This document shows, piece after piece, positions 43,676 through 54,071 of a DNA stretch of 64,000 nucleotides; the stretch's first letter is position 1, and every line of letters begins with the position of its first letter. Origin of the DNA: Advenella faeciporci. Lineage in GTDB: Bacteria > Pseudomonadota > Gammaproteobacteria > Burkholderiales > Burkholderiaceae_B. Location of the stretch: the NCBI RefSeq assembly GCF_014652395.1, contig NZ_BMYS01000018.1, positions 1 through 64,000 of the forward strand, in the 5' to 3' direction. Below the pieces are notes generated by a model. That model did no database searches. It was not told the origin of the DNA and saw only the letters and a program-made list of their open reading frames with translations. The translations under genes were made by a program, and so were the position numbers.

Positions 43676-45577
43676 TTGAATAATTCCTTTTCCAAATTCG
43701 CCATGTGGGCCATTGTTGCCTTGGTGCTTTTTACTGTCTTCAAACAGTATGACGGCCCGGCACGTACCAACGATGGTGTCAGTTACAGCCAGTTCATGGC
43801 TGATTCCAAACAGGGCAAGATTTCCAGTGTGGAAATTCAGGGTGATACCCTTTATGTGACCCCTAGCGGTGGTCGTCCTTATACTTTAACCTCTCCGGGT
43901 GACCTCTGGATGGTTGGTGATTTGGTGCGTGACGGCGTCAAGGTTACCGCCAAACCGCCAGAACAGCCTTCGTTTTTATTAAGCGCCATTATTTCATGGT
44001 TCCCCATGTTGCTGTTAATTGGGGTCTGGTTCTTTTTCATGCGCCAAATGCAGGGCGGTGGCAAGGGCGGTGCCTTCAGTTTTGGCAAATCCCGTGCCCG
44101 CATGCTGGACGAAAGCACTAACCCCATTACTTTTGCTGATGTGGCCGGGTGTGATGAAGCCAAGGAGGATGTTAAGGAGTTGGTCGATTTCCTGCGTGAC
44201 CCTTCGCGCTTTCAGCGTTTGGGTGGTCGTATTCCCCGTGGCGTGTTAATGGTTGGTCCTCCTGGAACCGGTAAGACTTTGTTGGCCAAGGCTATTGCCG
44301 GTGAAGCAAAAGTACCGTTCTTTACCATTTCGGGTTCCGATTTTGTTGAAATGTTCGTGGGTGTGGGCGCTTCCCGTGTTCGCGATATGTTCGAAAACGC
44401 CAAAAAACACGCACCGTGCATTATCTTTATTGACGAGATTGATGCGGTTGGACGTCAGCGTGGCGCTGGTGTGGGGGGTGGTAACGATGAGCGCGAGCAA
44501 ACGCTCAACCAGATGCTGGTTGAAATGGACGGTTTCGAGTCCGGTCAAAGCGTTATCGTGATTGCTGCAACCAACCGTCCCGATGTGCTTGATCCTGCCT
44601 TGTTGCGTCCAGGCCGGTTTGACCGCCAGGTCGTGGTAAACCTGCCCGATGTACGTGGTCGTGAGCAAATCCTGAATGTACATATGCGTAAAGTGCCCTT
44701 GGCACCTAACGTAGTGGCTTCAGTTCTGGCTCGTGGCACACCTGGTTTTTCGGGCGCAGACCTGGCCAACTTGGTTAATGAAGCCGCCTTGTTTGCCGCG
44801 CGTCGTAATGGCCGTACCGTCGACATGATCGATTTTGAAAAAGCCAAAGACAAAATCATCATGGGTGCCGAGCGCCGTTCTATTGTCATGCCCGAAGAAG
44901 AGCGTAAGAATACGGCTTACCATGAGGCTGGTCACGCCATTGTGGCAAGCATGCTGCCTAAAACAGACCCGGTCCACAAGGTTACCATTATTCCTCGTGG
45001 TCGTGCCTTGGGTGTTACCATGCAATTGCCTGAAGGCGATCGTTACAGCATGGATAGGGAACGTTTGCTTAACACCATTGCTGTACTGTTTGGTGGCCGT
45101 ATTGCCGAAGAAGTGTTCATGAATCAAATGACCACCGGTGCTTCAAACGACTTTGAGCGGGCAACCGCCATTGCACGTGACATGGTTACCCGCTATGGGA
45201 TGACAGACTCATTGGGCCCAATGGTTTATGCCGAGAACGAAAATGAAGTCTTCCTTGGCCGAAGTGTGACAAAAACCACACATATGTCTGAGGCCACCAT
45301 GCAGAAGGTGGATACTGAAATTCGCTTGATTATCGATGAGCAATATGCCATTGCGCGCAAGATTATCGAAGAGAACAGCGATAAAATGCATGCTATGGCC
45401 AAAGCGCTGCTAGAGTGGGAAACCATTGATGCGGATCAGATCGAAGACATTATGAAAGGTCGTGATCCTCGTCCGCCTAAAGAGCCTGATGCACCGCATG
45501 ATTCCGCTGGTATGCCCCCGCCAACAGGCACGGCTCCCAAAGGTAAAGACAGCGATAGTCCGGCAACTGCCGTGTAA
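43676..45577 (+). CDS. ftsH: ATP-dependent zinc metalloprotease FtsH
   Basis: This 633-residue membrane-bound hexameric protease degrades damaged membrane proteins and unstable regulators. A TTG start at 43676 follows GGGAGAG and gives the family N-terminus ([11 protein letters not shown]). There are two membrane segments, about 7-23 and 101-120. The AAA domain has Walker A GPPGTGKT at 194-201, Walker [14 protein letters not shown] and the arginine-finger region RPGRFDR. The zinc-protease motif HEAGH begins at H416. The C-terminus is a Pro-rich tail. It lies 18 bases before folP, so the two are likely cotranscribed. Confidence 0.97.
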   Translation: MNNSFSKFAMWAIVALVLFTVFKQYDGPARTNDGVSYSQFMADSKQGKISSVEIQGDTLYVTPSGGRPYTLTSPGDLWMVGDLVRDGVKVTAKPPEQPSFLLSAIISWFPMLLLIGVWFFFMRQMQGGGKGGAFSFGKSRARMLDESTNPITFADVAGCDEAKEDVKELVDFLRDPSRFQRLGGRIPRGVLMVGPPGTGKTLLAKAIAGEAKVPFFTISGSDFVEMFVGVGASRVRDMFENAKKHAPCIIFIDEIDAVGRQRGAGVGGGNDEREQTLNQMLVEMDGFESGQSVIVIAATNRPDVLDPALLRPGRFDRQVVVNLPDVRGREQILNVHMRKVPLAPNVVASVLARGTPGFSGADLANLVNEAALFAARRNGRTVDMIDFEKAKDKIIMGAERRSIVMPEEERKNTAYHEAGHAIVASMLPKTDPVHKVTIIPRGRALGVTMQLPEGDRYSMDRERLLNTIAVLFGGRIAEEVFMNQMTTGASNDFERATAIARDMVTRYGMTDSLGPMVYAENENEVFLGRSVTKTTHMSEATMQKVDTEIRLIIDEQYAIARKIIEENSDKMHAMAKALLEWETIDADQIEDIMKGRDPRPPKEPDAPHDSAGMPPPTGTAPKGKDSDSPATAV

Positions 45578-45595
45578 TAATAATATTTTTACTGA

Positions 45596-46444
45596 ATGAA
45601 TAGTACATTCCTTTGCGGGCGCTTTGAACTTGGGTTCGAGCGCCCTTTAATTATGGGGATAGTGAATATCACGCCCGATTCCTTTTCGGACGGTTCACAT
45701 CATTTTTCAACTAATGCGGCCATTGATCATGCCCTGGGACTGGTCGAGCAAGGTGCAGATATCCTGGATATCGGTGGTGAGTCCACGCGTCCCGGTTCCG
45801 AGCCGGTAAGCATACAGGAAGAGCTGAACAGGGTCATTCCCGTTATAGAGGGGCTGCGCAATTGTGGCGTACCTTTATCCATTGACACTTTCAAACCCGA
45901 GGTGATGAAGGCAGCCTTGCAGTCGGGGGTTGATTTAATCAATGATATTTATGCATTAAGGCAGCCAGGTGCCCTTGAGGTTGTTAGTGAATTTCCACAT
46001 TGCGGAATTTGCATCATGCATATGCACGGTGAGCCTAAAACCATGCAAGTCAATCCGCCTGATTACGGCAATAACATTACTCGTGAAGTGGCTGCTTTTT
46101 TACGGGACAGAATGAAAATTATGCTGCAAAGCGGGATTGATCCTCGTAGAATTATGATCGATCCGGGTTTTGGTTTTGGTAAAACAGCCGCACAGAATTT
46201 TCAGCTGCTACGGGAAATGGCTGACCTGAATGAATTGAAAGCGCCCATACTGGTGGGGGTTTCCCGAAAAACAATGATTGGCGCTGTTACCCATAAGCCG
46301 GTAAATGATCGTCTGTCAGGAAGTATTGCCGCAGCGTTGGCTGGGGTTGCCCGGGGGGCGGTGGTTGTCAGGGTGCACGATGTGGCCCAGACGCATGATG
46401 CGCTGGCCGTATGGAATGCAGTTGAATTTGGAGTTAATGAATGA
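45596..46444 (+). CDS. folP: Dihydropteroate synthase
   Basis: This 282-residue enzyme condenses p-aminobenzoate with dihydropterin pyrophosphate in folate synthesis and is the sulfonamide target. Signatures are [14 protein letters not shown] at 20-33, [32 protein letters not shown], and the Lys/Arg site in [10 protein letters not shown]. The order ftsH-folP-glmM is conserved in proteobacteria. The stop overlaps glmM by four bases (ATGA), implying translational coupling. Confidence 0.96.
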   Translation: MNSTFLCGRFELGFERPLIMGIVNITPDSFSDGSHHFSTNAAIDHALGLVEQGADILDIGGESTRPGSEPVSIQEELNRVIPVIEGLRNCGVPLSIDTFKPEVMKAALQSGVDLINDIYALRQPGALEVVSEFPHCGICIMHMHGEPKTMQVNPPDYGNNITREVAAFLRDRMKIMLQSGIDPRRIMIDPGFGFGKTAAQNFQLLREMADLNELKAPILVGVSRKTMIGAVTHKPVNDRLSGSIAAALAGVARGAVVVRVHDVAQTHDALAVWNAVEFGVNE

Positions 46445-47778
46445 GCCGTAAATATTTTGGAACCGATGGAATTCGGGGTGAAGTGGGTGGAGAACTGATT
46501 AATGCCGCCTTCGCATTGCGATTGGGGTATGCGGCAGGACGTGTGCTGTCCAAGAATCATCAGGGAGGGGGGCGTCCTATTGTCCTGATCGGCAAAGATA
46601 CCCGAGTTTCGGGTTATATGCTCGAATCAGCCCTGGAAGCGGGTCTTAGTGCGGCAGGCATTGATGTTTTTCTGGCAGGCCCTATTCCCACGCCTGCGGT
46701 TGCTTATTTAACCCGTGCCTTGCGATTGACTGCCGGTGTGGTGATTAGTGCCTCGCATAATCCTTATGATGATAACGGGATTAAATTTTTTTCCGGTCAG
46801 GGCACCAAACTGCCCGATGACGTGGAAGAGGAAATTGAACGGGCCATTGATGAACCCGTTGGTTGCGTGCGTTCAGAAAAAATTGGCCGGGCAAGGCGGA
46901 TTGATGATGCGGCAGGGCGCTATATCGAATTTTGTAAAAGCACGTTTCCAAACGAATTGGACTTGAAAGGCCTGAAAATTGTGGTGGATGGTGCGCACGG
47001 CGCCGCCTATAATATAGCTCCGCATGTTTTTCGTGAGCTGGGTGCCGAGGTTATTGAGATTGGTTGCCACCCTGATGGTTTTAATATTAACAAGGATGTC
47101 GGTGCCCTGTACCCCGAAAAACTGGCCGCCACGGTTAGCGCCCGCGGTGCTGATTATGGCATTGCCCTTGATGGTGACGCAGACAGGATTCAGATGGTTG
47201 ATGCCGATGGACGTATTTATAATGGTGATGAATTGTTGTATGCCATTATCCTTGAACGGCTTAATCAAGGAGCGGTCAAGGGTGTGGCGGGTACGCTAAT
47301 GACCAATTACGGTTTTGAAAAACAAATGAAAGCCCTGGGTATCCCCTTTGAACGTGCAAAAGTGGGTGACCGCTATGTGCTGGAAGCCATGCAGAAAAAT
47401 GGCTGGTTATATGGTGGTGAAGGCTCCGGGCACCTGTTGTGTTTAGATCATCATACAACAGGTGATGGTATTATTGCCGGTTTGCAAGTGCTTAAAGGTT
47501 TGGTTCGCAGTGGAAAAAAACTGTCCGAGTGGATTGCCGATCTTAAAATGTATCCTCAGGTCATGATCAATGTCCCTTTGGCCAAAGAAGTGAAATGGGA
47601 GTCGCATGCCGGGCTTCAAGCTGCCCGTGAGGCAGTGGAAAAAGAGCTTGGCAGTCGCGGTCGTGTCTTGATCAGGGCTTCCGGTACAGAACCCAAACTT
47701 CGTTTGATGGTCGAGGCTGAGAATTATGATTTGGCCAAACACTGTGTTGATCAGCTTGCTGCCGTTAATTTGTCTTGA
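46441..47778 (+). CDS. glmM: Phosphoglucosamine mutase
   Basis: This 445-residue enzyme converts glucosamine 6-phosphate to glucosamine 1-phosphate for cell-wall precursors. The active phosphoserine is S105 in [12 protein letters not shown]. The Mg site is [10 protein letters not shown] and the sugar loop is YGGEGSGH. The C-terminal phosphate site is [14 protein letters not shown]. Length equals the E. coli enzyme. A strong terminator at 47819 ends the ftsH-folP-glmM unit. Confidence 0.97.
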   Translation: MSRKYFGTDGIRGEVGGELINAAFALRLGYAAGRVLSKNHQGGGRPIVLIGKDTRVSGYMLESALEAGLSAAGIDVFLAGPIPTPAVAYLTRALRLTAGVVISASHNPYDDNGIKFFSGQGTKLPDDVEEEIERAIDEPVGCVRSEKIGRARRIDDAAGRYIEFCKSTFPNELDLKGLKIVVDGAHGAAYNIAPHVFRELGAEVIEIGCHPDGFNINKDVGALYPEKLAATVSARGADYGIALDGDADRIQMVDADGRIYNGDELLYAIILERLNQGAVKGVAGTLMTNYGFEKQMKALGIPFERAKVGDRYVLEAMQKNGWLYGGEGSGHLLCLDHHTTGDGIIAGLQVLKGLVRSGKKLSEWIADLKMYPQVMINVPLAKEVKWESHAGLQAAREAVEKELGSRGRVLIRASGTEPKLRLMVEAENYDLAKHCVDQLAAVNLS

Positions 47779-47818
47779 TTACAACAGCATCACGCCAGAA
47801 AACAAATAAAGTACAATG

Positions 47819-47861
47819 CTTTTCACAAACACCTTATGTTTCGTGTTTGTGAAAAGTTTTT
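47819..47861 (+). terminator. Rho-independent terminator after glmM
   Basis: CTTTTCACAAACAC (47819-47832) pairs perfectly with 47843-47856 around a 10-base loop, then TTTTT. Confidence 0.9.
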
Positions 47862-47916
47862 GTCAAATGAGATCGGTATGATGTCATTGTTAATCATTGC
47901 GTAGGAAAATAAGCTA

Positions 47917-48681
47917 ATGCAAGAACTATTGCGTACAGATACGGATACGGCAAATCAGGATGAACCTGGGTTGGTTTTGGGGCTTGCAACAACACCGGAA
48001 GAACTTGAGCAGTTGCAAAGATTGCGTTTCGATGTTTATACAAAAGAAATGAACGCTGTTTTTCCTGATGCCGTTGATGGCGTTGATGTTGACCGTTATG
48101 ATCAATGGTGTTATCACTTAATGGTGTGTGATGTAAAAACCGGTAAGGTTGTGGGCACTTATCGTGTCATGACACCCGAAAAAGCCATTGAAGCCAAAGG
48201 TTATTATTCGGAATCCGAGTTTGATATTTCCAGCCTGGATCATATCCGTCACTTATTGTGTGAGTGTGGTCGTTCCTGTACTCATGCCGATTATCGTAAT
48301 GGTTCAGCCATAATGATGCTTTGGACGGGTCTGACCAAATTTTTACATCAAAGAAATTATCGGTACATGCTGGGTTGTGCCAGTGTCAGCCTGGCTGATG
48401 GTGGTGTGCAGGCCTCACAGGTGTGGCGTGCCGCAAAAGCTGAAATGGACAAACATCCGGAATTGCCAAGGGTAACGCCGTTAAATCCATATCCACTTGA
48501 AAAGCTTGATGCGACCGGGGAAGTGAAGATTCCACCGTTAATTAAGGGATATCTTAAAATTGGTGCCCGTATTTGTGGTGAGCCTGCCTGGGATCCCAAT
48601 TTCAATGCAGCGGATTTCCCGATTATTATTGATATTGAAAGTATGGATCCGCGTTATCGTAAACATTTTGGCATAGATTAA
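47917..48681 (+). CDS. olsB: OlsB-like N-acyltransferase (ornithine lipid synthesis)
   Basis: This 254-residue GNAT-fold acyltransferase of the OlsB/hemolysin-like family (Acetyltransf_5) shows LQRLRFDVYTKEM near the start, then GKVVGTYRVMTPEKA, and CECGRSCTHADYRNGSAIMMLWTGL with the conserved Arg/Cys block. GYLKIGARICGEPAWDPNFNAADFPIIIDI is the characteristic end. Characterised OlsB transfers a 3-hydroxyacyl chain from ACP to ornithine, the first step to phosphorus-free ornithine lipids. An OlsA partner is not in the window. Its place beside ppx, ppk and pst fits a phosphate-related role, but no clear PHO box precedes it. Confidence 0.8.
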   Translation: MQELLRTDTDTANQDEPGLVLGLATTPEELEQLQRLRFDVYTKEMNAVFPDAVDGVDVDRYDQWCYHLMVCDVKTGKVVGTYRVMTPEKAIEAKGYYSESEFDISSLDHIRHLLCECGRSCTHADYRNGSAIMMLWTGLTKFLHQRNYRYMLGCASVSLADGGVQASQVWRAAKAEMDKHPELPRVTPLNPYPLEKLDATGEVKIPPLIKGYLKIGARICGEPAWDPNFNAADFPIIIDIESMDPRYRKHFGID

Positions 48682-48696
48682 CTTCGGATTTTATGC

Positions 48697-48734
48697 CAAT
48701 GGCCTCACTGGCTGACAAGTGAGGCCATTGTTTT
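48697..48734. terminator. Bidirectional terminator between olsB and ppx
   Basis: CAATGGCCTCACT (48697-48709) pairs with AGTGAGGCCATTG (48718-48730), followed by TTTT. It sits between the convergent olsB and ppx genes. Confidence 0.85.
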
Positions 48735-48759
48735 ATTGGTCATTGGAAATAGTCATTAG

Positions 48760-50259
48760 CTATGCCGGAACTACCTTGAAGGTTAAATTGGCATCAGCCT
48801 GTTTCCATTCCGACGCTTCCAGCTTAAGGCTGTACTGCGTTAACGGATGATGAGCCAGCCACTTGCTGGAGATAATCACCGAGACGGTTTTTCCATCTAC
48901 TTCCAGTCTTAAAATTTCCGGGTTAATAAGTTGCCGGCGACGCAGAAACAAAGCGGCGAGTCTTAAACATAACAGTGCAAGCCATTGGTTTCTTGTGGGT
49001 GTGTGCGAGTTTATTTTATCAAGGCGGCCTTGGTGACCCAGCGTCAGTAATGAAAGAATACTTTGGTCTGCTTTGGAAAACCCTGGCATATCGGCATTGC
49101 CCAACACATAGGCGGTGTGTTTGTGATAGGCGTTTTGTGAAATGCTTAAGCCCACTTCATGTAAATCGGCAGCCCATCCCAGGGCCTGTCGTAATTCACT
49201 CGCCAGGGGGTCTTCAAGCTTCAATTGGTCAAAAAACTGAAGGGAAAGCTGCTTTACACGAGTGGCTTGTTTGATATCTATGTGATAGCGCCTGATGAAC
49301 TGCTTGACCGATTCATCACGTTTGTCAACAGCAGCCTGCCGCCCCAGCATATCGTAAAGTACACCTACCCGAAGCGCACCTTCACCCTGAAGCATGCGTT
49401 CTATTTTAAGCTCTTTAAAGGCGGATATCATAATGGAAAGTCCTGCGGGCAACACTTCCATACGATCAATTTTAAGACCTTTCAGTTCGGGGGCTTTGGC
49501 AGAACCGTAGCGAATCAAGACTTTCTTGAGTTTTTGCATGCCATCAAGGGTGATGCCTTTTTCCGAGAAGCCGGATTCTTCCAGGGTGGCCACTAAGGCC
49601 TTTGCGGTGCCGGAAGAGCCATAAGCTTCGGCCCAACCCATTCTTTGGAATTGTTTGGAGATGGCCTCCAGCTCTTTGCGGGCAGCAATTTCTGCATGGG
49701 CAAAACCTTCAGCTGTCACTGCGCCTTCTGGAAAATAGGCTTTGGTGAAGCTGACGCAGCCCATGCTTAAAGATTGCATGAGTTTGGGTTCAAGGTTTTG
49801 ACCAATAATGAATTCTGTTGAGCCTCCGCCAATATCGATCACGAGGCGTTTTTCGTCTGATGGTGGCAGTTCATGGGCCACACCCGAAAAAACCAGCCGT
49901 GCTTCTTCATGACCGGCAACCACTTCAATCGGGTAACCTAATGCAGCTTCAGCGCGAGGCAGGAATTCCTTGATATTGCGGGCAACCCTAAAAGTATTGG
50001 TGGCCACTACACGAACGCGGTCGGGAGGAAAGTTTTCTATTCGGTCGCCAAACCGTTCCAGCACGGCAATAGCTCTTGCAATCGCTTCCTCACTAAGAAT
50101 CATGTTCTCATCAAGGCCGGCTGCCAGGCGGACCGTTTCTTTCAGTCTGTCCTGTGCATAGATTTGTGAAATACCTTCACGCTGCACAATGCGTCCGATA
50201 GAAAGCCGGAAACTGTTGGAGCCCAGGTCAACGGCAGCTAATAAGTTATTTTGATCCAT
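48760..50259 (-). CDS. ppx: Exopolyphosphatase (Ppx/GppA family)
   Basis: This 499-residue actin-like ATPase-fold enzyme removes terminal phosphate from polyphosphate. The N-terminal phosphate loop is AAVDLGSNSFRLSIG at 8-22 and the second loop is LVIDIGGGSTEFIIG near 138. Catalytic Glu lies in the VVAGHEEARLVFSG block. The C-terminal HD-like helical domain (about 320-499) has GWAADLHEVGLSISQNAYHKH, typical of long Ppx. It is divergent from ppk, the polymerising enzyme, with about 300 bases between; the two balance polyphosphate. It could also hydrolyse pppGpp. Confidence 0.94.
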   Translation of the reverse strand: MDQNNLLAAVDLGSNSFRLSIGRIVQREGISQIYAQDRLKETVRLAAGLDENMILSEEAIARAIAVLERFGDRIENFPPDRVRVVATNTFRVARNIKEFLPRAEAALGYPIEVVAGHEEARLVFSGVAHELPPSDEKRLVIDIGGGSTEFIIGQNLEPKLMQSLSMGCVSFTKAYFPEGAVTAEGFAHAEIAARKELEAISKQFQRMGWAEAYGSSGTAKALVATLEESGFSEKGITLDGMQKLKKVLIRYGSAKAPELKGLKIDRMEVLPAGLSIMISAFKELKIERMLQGEGALRVGVLYDMLGRQAAVDKRDESVKQFIRRYHIDIKQATRVKQLSLQFFDQLKLEDPLASELRQALGWAADLHEVGLSISQNAYHKHTAYVLGNADMPGFSKADQSILSLLTLGHQGRLDKINSHTPTRNQWLALLCLRLAALFLRRRQLINPEILRLEVDGKTVSVIISSKWLAHHPLTQYSLKLEASEWKQADANLTFKVVPA

Positions 50260-50474
50260 GCGTTTGCTGTCTTAGGTGTTTAGTTGCGCTATTTTAGTAA
50301 AAAAAAATATGTATTTTGTATAAAAGAATAAATGCCAAAAAATTTAAGCGACATTCGTAGAAGTTTTGACTGACTGAGTAAGTGGGGCAAACGTAATTGG
50401 GCAGGTTATGTGACTTGCGTGGGGTGAATGTGTGCCAATGAGACAGGAATAATTAAATTAATGAAAAAAAGGCA

Positions 50475-50519
50475 CTTACATGACATTGTCATTAAATGGT
50501 AATTTATATAGTGTATAAG
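50475..50519 (+). promoter_or_regulatory. PHO-box-like repeats and -10 upstream of ppk
   Basis: Three 7-mers at 11-bp spacing, CTTACAT (50475), TTGTCAT (50486) and TGGTAAT (50497), are followed after 10 bases by TATAAG (50514-50519). Spacing equals the pstS promoter, but two repeats deviate from CTGTCAT. Confidence 0.5.
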
Positions 50520-50555
50520 CAACAAATAAAAAATTAAATCATTTGTAAGGTAATC

Positions 50556-52640
50556 ATGATCGAGAATAGCCAGGAAGATGTGTCGCCTCCCAATTTTCTG
50601 AATCGGGAGTTGTCTTTACTCAAGTTTAACGCCAGGGTATTGGGGATGGCTGAAAACGAAAATACGCCACTACTAGAGCGCTTGCGATATATATGTATTG
50701 TCAGTTCCAATCTGGATGAATTTTTTGAGATCCGGATTGCCAGCCTTAAAGAGCAGGAGAGACGCAATCCTCGGGTGATTGGTGATGATGGTTACACACC
50801 CGGTGAGGCGTTTGATTTGGTGCAAAAAGATGTGCATGAGCTGGTCAAACGGCAGTATTTCTTATTAAATCAAAGCATCTTGCCAGCCTTGCGTGAGAAA
50901 GGGGTTTATATTTACAAGCCCCAGGAGTACACCGAAGGCATGATGGCCTGGGCCCGTGAGGTGTTCCTTGAGGATGTGATGCCTTTATTGACGCCCATCG
51001 GGCTTGATCCATCCCATCCATTTCCCCGGGTCTATAACAAAAGCCTTAACTTTATCGTTTCACTATCGGGTGTTGATGCGTTTGGACGTAATTCTTCCAT
51101 TGCCATTGTTCAGGCACCGCGTGCCTTGCCGCGACTGTTAAAAATTCCTGAAGAAGTGTGTGGGCAAAAACACGGTCACACTTTGCTGTCCAGTCTGATG
51201 CAGATGTTTGTTGGAGATCTGTTTCCAGGATTGGAAGTCAAGGGACTGTATCAATGGCGGGTGACCCGCAACAGCGACCTTTATGTCGATGAAGATGAGG
51301 TAACCGATTTGCGGCAGGCTTTGCAGGGAGAGTTGTCCCAGCGCAACTTTGGTGCCGCGGTTCGATTGGAGATTGCCGAGGATACCCCTGAAGAGCTGGA
51401 GATTTTCCTCCAATCCGAGTTTGCACTGACACCGCTTGACACATACCGTACTGCGGGTTCGGTTAACCTGACCCGCATCATGCCGCTGTGTGATATTGAT
51501 GCGGGAACCGATTTGGTGTTTCCAGGGTATAGGGCAAAAATTCCATCACCCTTTGACAAAATGGAAGATCATCCTGAGCACATGTTCAGTGCGATCGCCA
51601 AGGAAGATCTGCTGTTGCATCATCCGTACCAATCTTTTGATCCGGTCATTGAATTTCTGACGGCTGCTGCCGTGGATCCGGCCGTGGTCGCGATCAAGCA
51701 AACCATTTACCGTACCGGTGAAGACTCGGAATTGATGCGTTTGCTGGTTATGGCTGCCAAGTCGGGCAAGGAAGTTACTGTAGTGGTAGAACTGATGGCT
51801 CGCTTTGATGAACAAACCAATATCAATTGGGCCGCCAAGCTTGAAGAGGTTGGGGCGCATGTGGTTTATGGGGTGGTTGGTCATAAAACCCATGCAAAAA
51901 TGGCCTTGGTATTAAGAAGGGAAGGGCGACGCATTGTACGCTATGGTCACCTGGGTACCGGTAATTACCATCCGCGTACAGCCCGTTTGTATACCGACTT
52001 TGGCATGCTGACCGCCAACCGGGAAATTACCGAGGACATGGATAAGATATTCTCCCTGTTAACCGGTTTGGGGGCCCGGCGCCCACTGAAATTGTTGCTG
52101 CAGTCTCCTTTTACCCTGCATGGAAAAATGCTAACGCTTATTAATAATGAAGCGGAAAATGCACGTCAGGGTAAAAAGGCGCGTATTATGGCCAAAATGA
52201 ATTCCCTGCTGGATATTCAGGTGATTAATGCCCTTTATGAGGCAAGTCAGGCAGGAGTGGAAATTGACTTGATTGTGCGCGGCGTGTGTGCATTGCGTGC
52301 CGGGGTTGCCGGTATGTCTGAAAATATTCGCGTGCGATCCATTGTAGGGCGCTTCCTTGAGCACTCCCGGGTATTTTATTTTTATGACAATGGTAAAGAG
52401 CAGGTCTATCTTTCTTCGGCTGACTGGATGGAGCGCAACTTTTTCCGTCGTGTGGAAGTCGGATTCCCTGTTTTAAATCCTGCGCTGAAAAAACGGGTTA
52501 TTGCCGAGTCATTCACTTATGCGCTTAAAGACAATGTACTGGCTTGGGAGCAGCAACCCGACGGCAATTACCAGCGTGTCAGAAACCGTCGCCAACCATT
52601 TAATTTGCAAAATCATTTAATGGGATTGCTGGGTAAATAA
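50556..52640 (+). CDS. ppk: Polyphosphate kinase 1
   Basis: This 694-residue membrane-associated enzyme makes polyphosphate from ATP. The N-terminal PP_kinase_N domain begins FLNRELSLLKFNARVL. The autophosphorylated His is H465 in the YGHLGTGNYHPRTARLYTD block. The second His region is HGKMLTLI. RSIVGRFLEHSRVFYF and YLSSADWMERNFFRRVEV belong to the phospholipase-D-like C-terminal domains. It shows AAGG before ATG. Divergent to ppx and upstream of pst, it is probably under phosphate control. Confidence 0.96.
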   Translation: MIENSQEDVSPPNFLNRELSLLKFNARVLGMAENENTPLLERLRYICIVSSNLDEFFEIRIASLKEQERRNPRVIGDDGYTPGEAFDLVQKDVHELVKRQYFLLNQSILPALREKGVYIYKPQEYTEGMMAWAREVFLEDVMPLLTPIGLDPSHPFPRVYNKSLNFIVSLSGVDAFGRNSSIAIVQAPRALPRLLKIPEEVCGQKHGHTLLSSLMQMFVGDLFPGLEVKGLYQWRVTRNSDLYVDEDEVTDLRQALQGELSQRNFGAAVRLEIAEDTPEELEIFLQSEFALTPLDTYRTAGSVNLTRIMPLCDIDAGTDLVFPGYRAKIPSPFDKMEDHPEHMFSAIAKEDLLLHHPYQSFDPVIEFLTAAAVDPAVVAIKQTIYRTGEDSELMRLLVMAAKSGKEVTVVVELMARFDEQTNINWAAKLEEVGAHVVYGVVGHKTHAKMALVLRREGRRIVRYGHLGTGNYHPRTARLYTDFGMLTANREITEDMDKIFSLLTGLGARRPLKLLLQSPFTLHGKMLTLINNEAENARQGKKARIMAKMNSLLDIQVINALYEASQAGVEIDLIVRGVCALRAGVAGMSENIRVRSIVGRFLEHSRVFYFYDNGKEQVYLSSADWMERNFFRRVEVGFPVLNPALKKRVIAESFTYALKDNVLAWEQQPDGNYQRVRNRRQPFNLQNHLMGLLGK

Positions 52641-52839
52641 TTCTTTCCCCCGGTCATCACCAGGCACCAGCCGGGCCTGGCTCTGAAAACGTGGGCAAAT
52701 TCAGGAGGCCTAAAGCTTGTTGACATTTGTTCACGTTTTTTGTCTGATGTAAAAATTCAACATCTTTCTTTTAATTTATTGATTAATTAGGGTTTTTGGG
52801 GATTGTGATCTAGACAAGTCGCAAGCGAATATGCAAGAA

Positions 52840-52873
52840 CTGTCACAATCATGTCATATTTGGGATTTACTAT
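52840..52873 (+). promoter_or_regulatory. PHO box and -10 of pstS
   Basis: CTGTCAC (52840-52846), AATC, ATGTCAT (52851-52857) match the PhoB box (two 7-mers 11 bp apart). TACTAT (52868-52873) lies 10 bases downstream, the spacing of PhoB-activated promoters. Confidence 0.85.
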
Positions 52874-52923
52874 GTCGTCATTGGTATCAAAATCCATTTC
52901 CACTTTTCTCGAAAGGAAAAACA

Positions 52924-53970
52924 ATGTTGAAGCATGCATTTAAACGCGTTACATTGGCAGTCGCCTTAGGCACTGCTGCTTTTTCAGTACAGGCCGCCAG
53001 CACAGTAACTGGTGCAGGTGCTTCTTTCCCATACCCTATTTATGCAAAATGGGCATCTGAATACGCAGCACAAACCGGTAATAAAATCAACTACCAGTCA
53101 ATTGGTTCGGGCGGCGGTCAACAGCAAATTATTGCTAAAACCGTCGATTTCGGTGCTTCTGATGATCCAATGAAAGCTGACAAACTGACAGAAAACAATC
53201 TGCTGCAATTTCCTGCTGTTATTGGCGGTACAGTACCTGTTGTTAATATCGACGGTATCAAACCAGGTGAATTGAAACTGTCAGGTGCTGTTCTGGCCGA
53301 TATTTTCCTGGGTAAAATCAAAAAATGGAACGATCCTGCTATCGTTGCCCTGAACGCCGATCTTAAACTGCCAGGCGCCGACATTGTTGTTGTTCACCGT
53401 TCAGACGGTTCAGGCACCACCTTCGGCTGGACCAACTACCTGTCTAAAGTTTCTGCCGAATGGAAAGAAAAAGTGGGTGAAGGCAAGGCCGTTAAATGGC
53501 CAGTAGGTCAGGGCGGAAAAGGTAACGAAGGTGTTGCCGCTTACGTGGGTCAATTGAAAAACTCGGTTGGCTATGTAGAGTACGCTTACGCAAAACAAAA
53601 CAACCTGTCCTGGACACAATTGCAAAACCAGGATGGTAAATTTGTTCAGCCAGAACAAAAAGCATTCGCAGCAGCTGCCGCCAATGCTGACTGGAAAGGT
53701 GCCCCAGGTATGGGTGTTGTATTAACTAACGAACCCGGTGCGGAATCCTGGCCTGTTACTGCAGCTACTTTCATCCTGGTGCATAAAGTTGCTGAAAAGC
53801 CCGAGCAAACTAAAGCAGTGCTGTCATTCTTTGACTGGGCATTTAAAAATGGTGCCAAAACAGCCGCCGAGCTGGACTACGTACCTCTGCCAGAAGCAGT
53901 TACCAGCCAGGTTCGTGATGCATGGGCATCTGAAATCAAAACAACTGGCGGTGAAGCAGTTTGGAAATAA
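52924..53970 (+). CDS. pstS: Phosphate ABC transporter binding protein PstS
   Basis: This 348-residue periplasmic phosphate receptor starts at ATG 52924, eight bases after GAAAGGAAA; an in-frame upstream extension is open but carries the PHO box. The signal peptide ends Val-Gln-Ala near 24. Phosphate-binding segments are GAGASFPYPIYAKW, SIGSGGGQQQI, VDFGASDDPM and HRSDGSGTTFGWTNYLS. It is the high-affinity scavenger induced by phosphate starvation. A hairpin terminator after it probably keeps pstS expression above that of the membrane genes. Confidence 0.97.
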   Translation: MLKHAFKRVTLAVALGTAAFSVQAASTVTGAGASFPYPIYAKWASEYAAQTGNKINYQSIGSGGGQQQIIAKTVDFGASDDPMKADKLTENNLLQFPAVIGGTVPVVNIDGIKPGELKLSGAVLADIFLGKIKKWNDPAIVALNADLKLPGADIVVVHRSDGSGTTFGWTNYLSKVSAEWKEKVGEGKAVKWPVGQGGKGNEGVAAYVGQLKNSVGYVEYAYAKQNNLSWTQLQNQDGKFVQPEQKAFAAAAANADWKGAPGMGVVLTNEPGAESWPVTAATFILVHKVAEKPEQTKAVLSFFDWAFKNGAKTAAELDYVPLPEAVTSQVRDAWASEIKTTGGEAVWK

Positions 53971-54010
53971 ACAACGGGTTGTTCAATTAATTGGCTAACC
54001 TTGTCTGAAA

Positions 54011-54046
54011 AACATGGCGGTTTTTTAAAAAACCGCCATGTTTTTT
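54011..54046 (+). terminator. Intraoperon terminator between pstS and pstC
   Basis: AACATGGCGG (54011-54020) plus T6 is self-complementary to A6 plus CCGCCATGTT (54033-54042), followed by TTTT. It should attenuate transcription into pstCAB. Confidence 0.8.
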
Positions 54047-54071
54047 GCAAAATTCAAAAGTAGAGTCGAGA

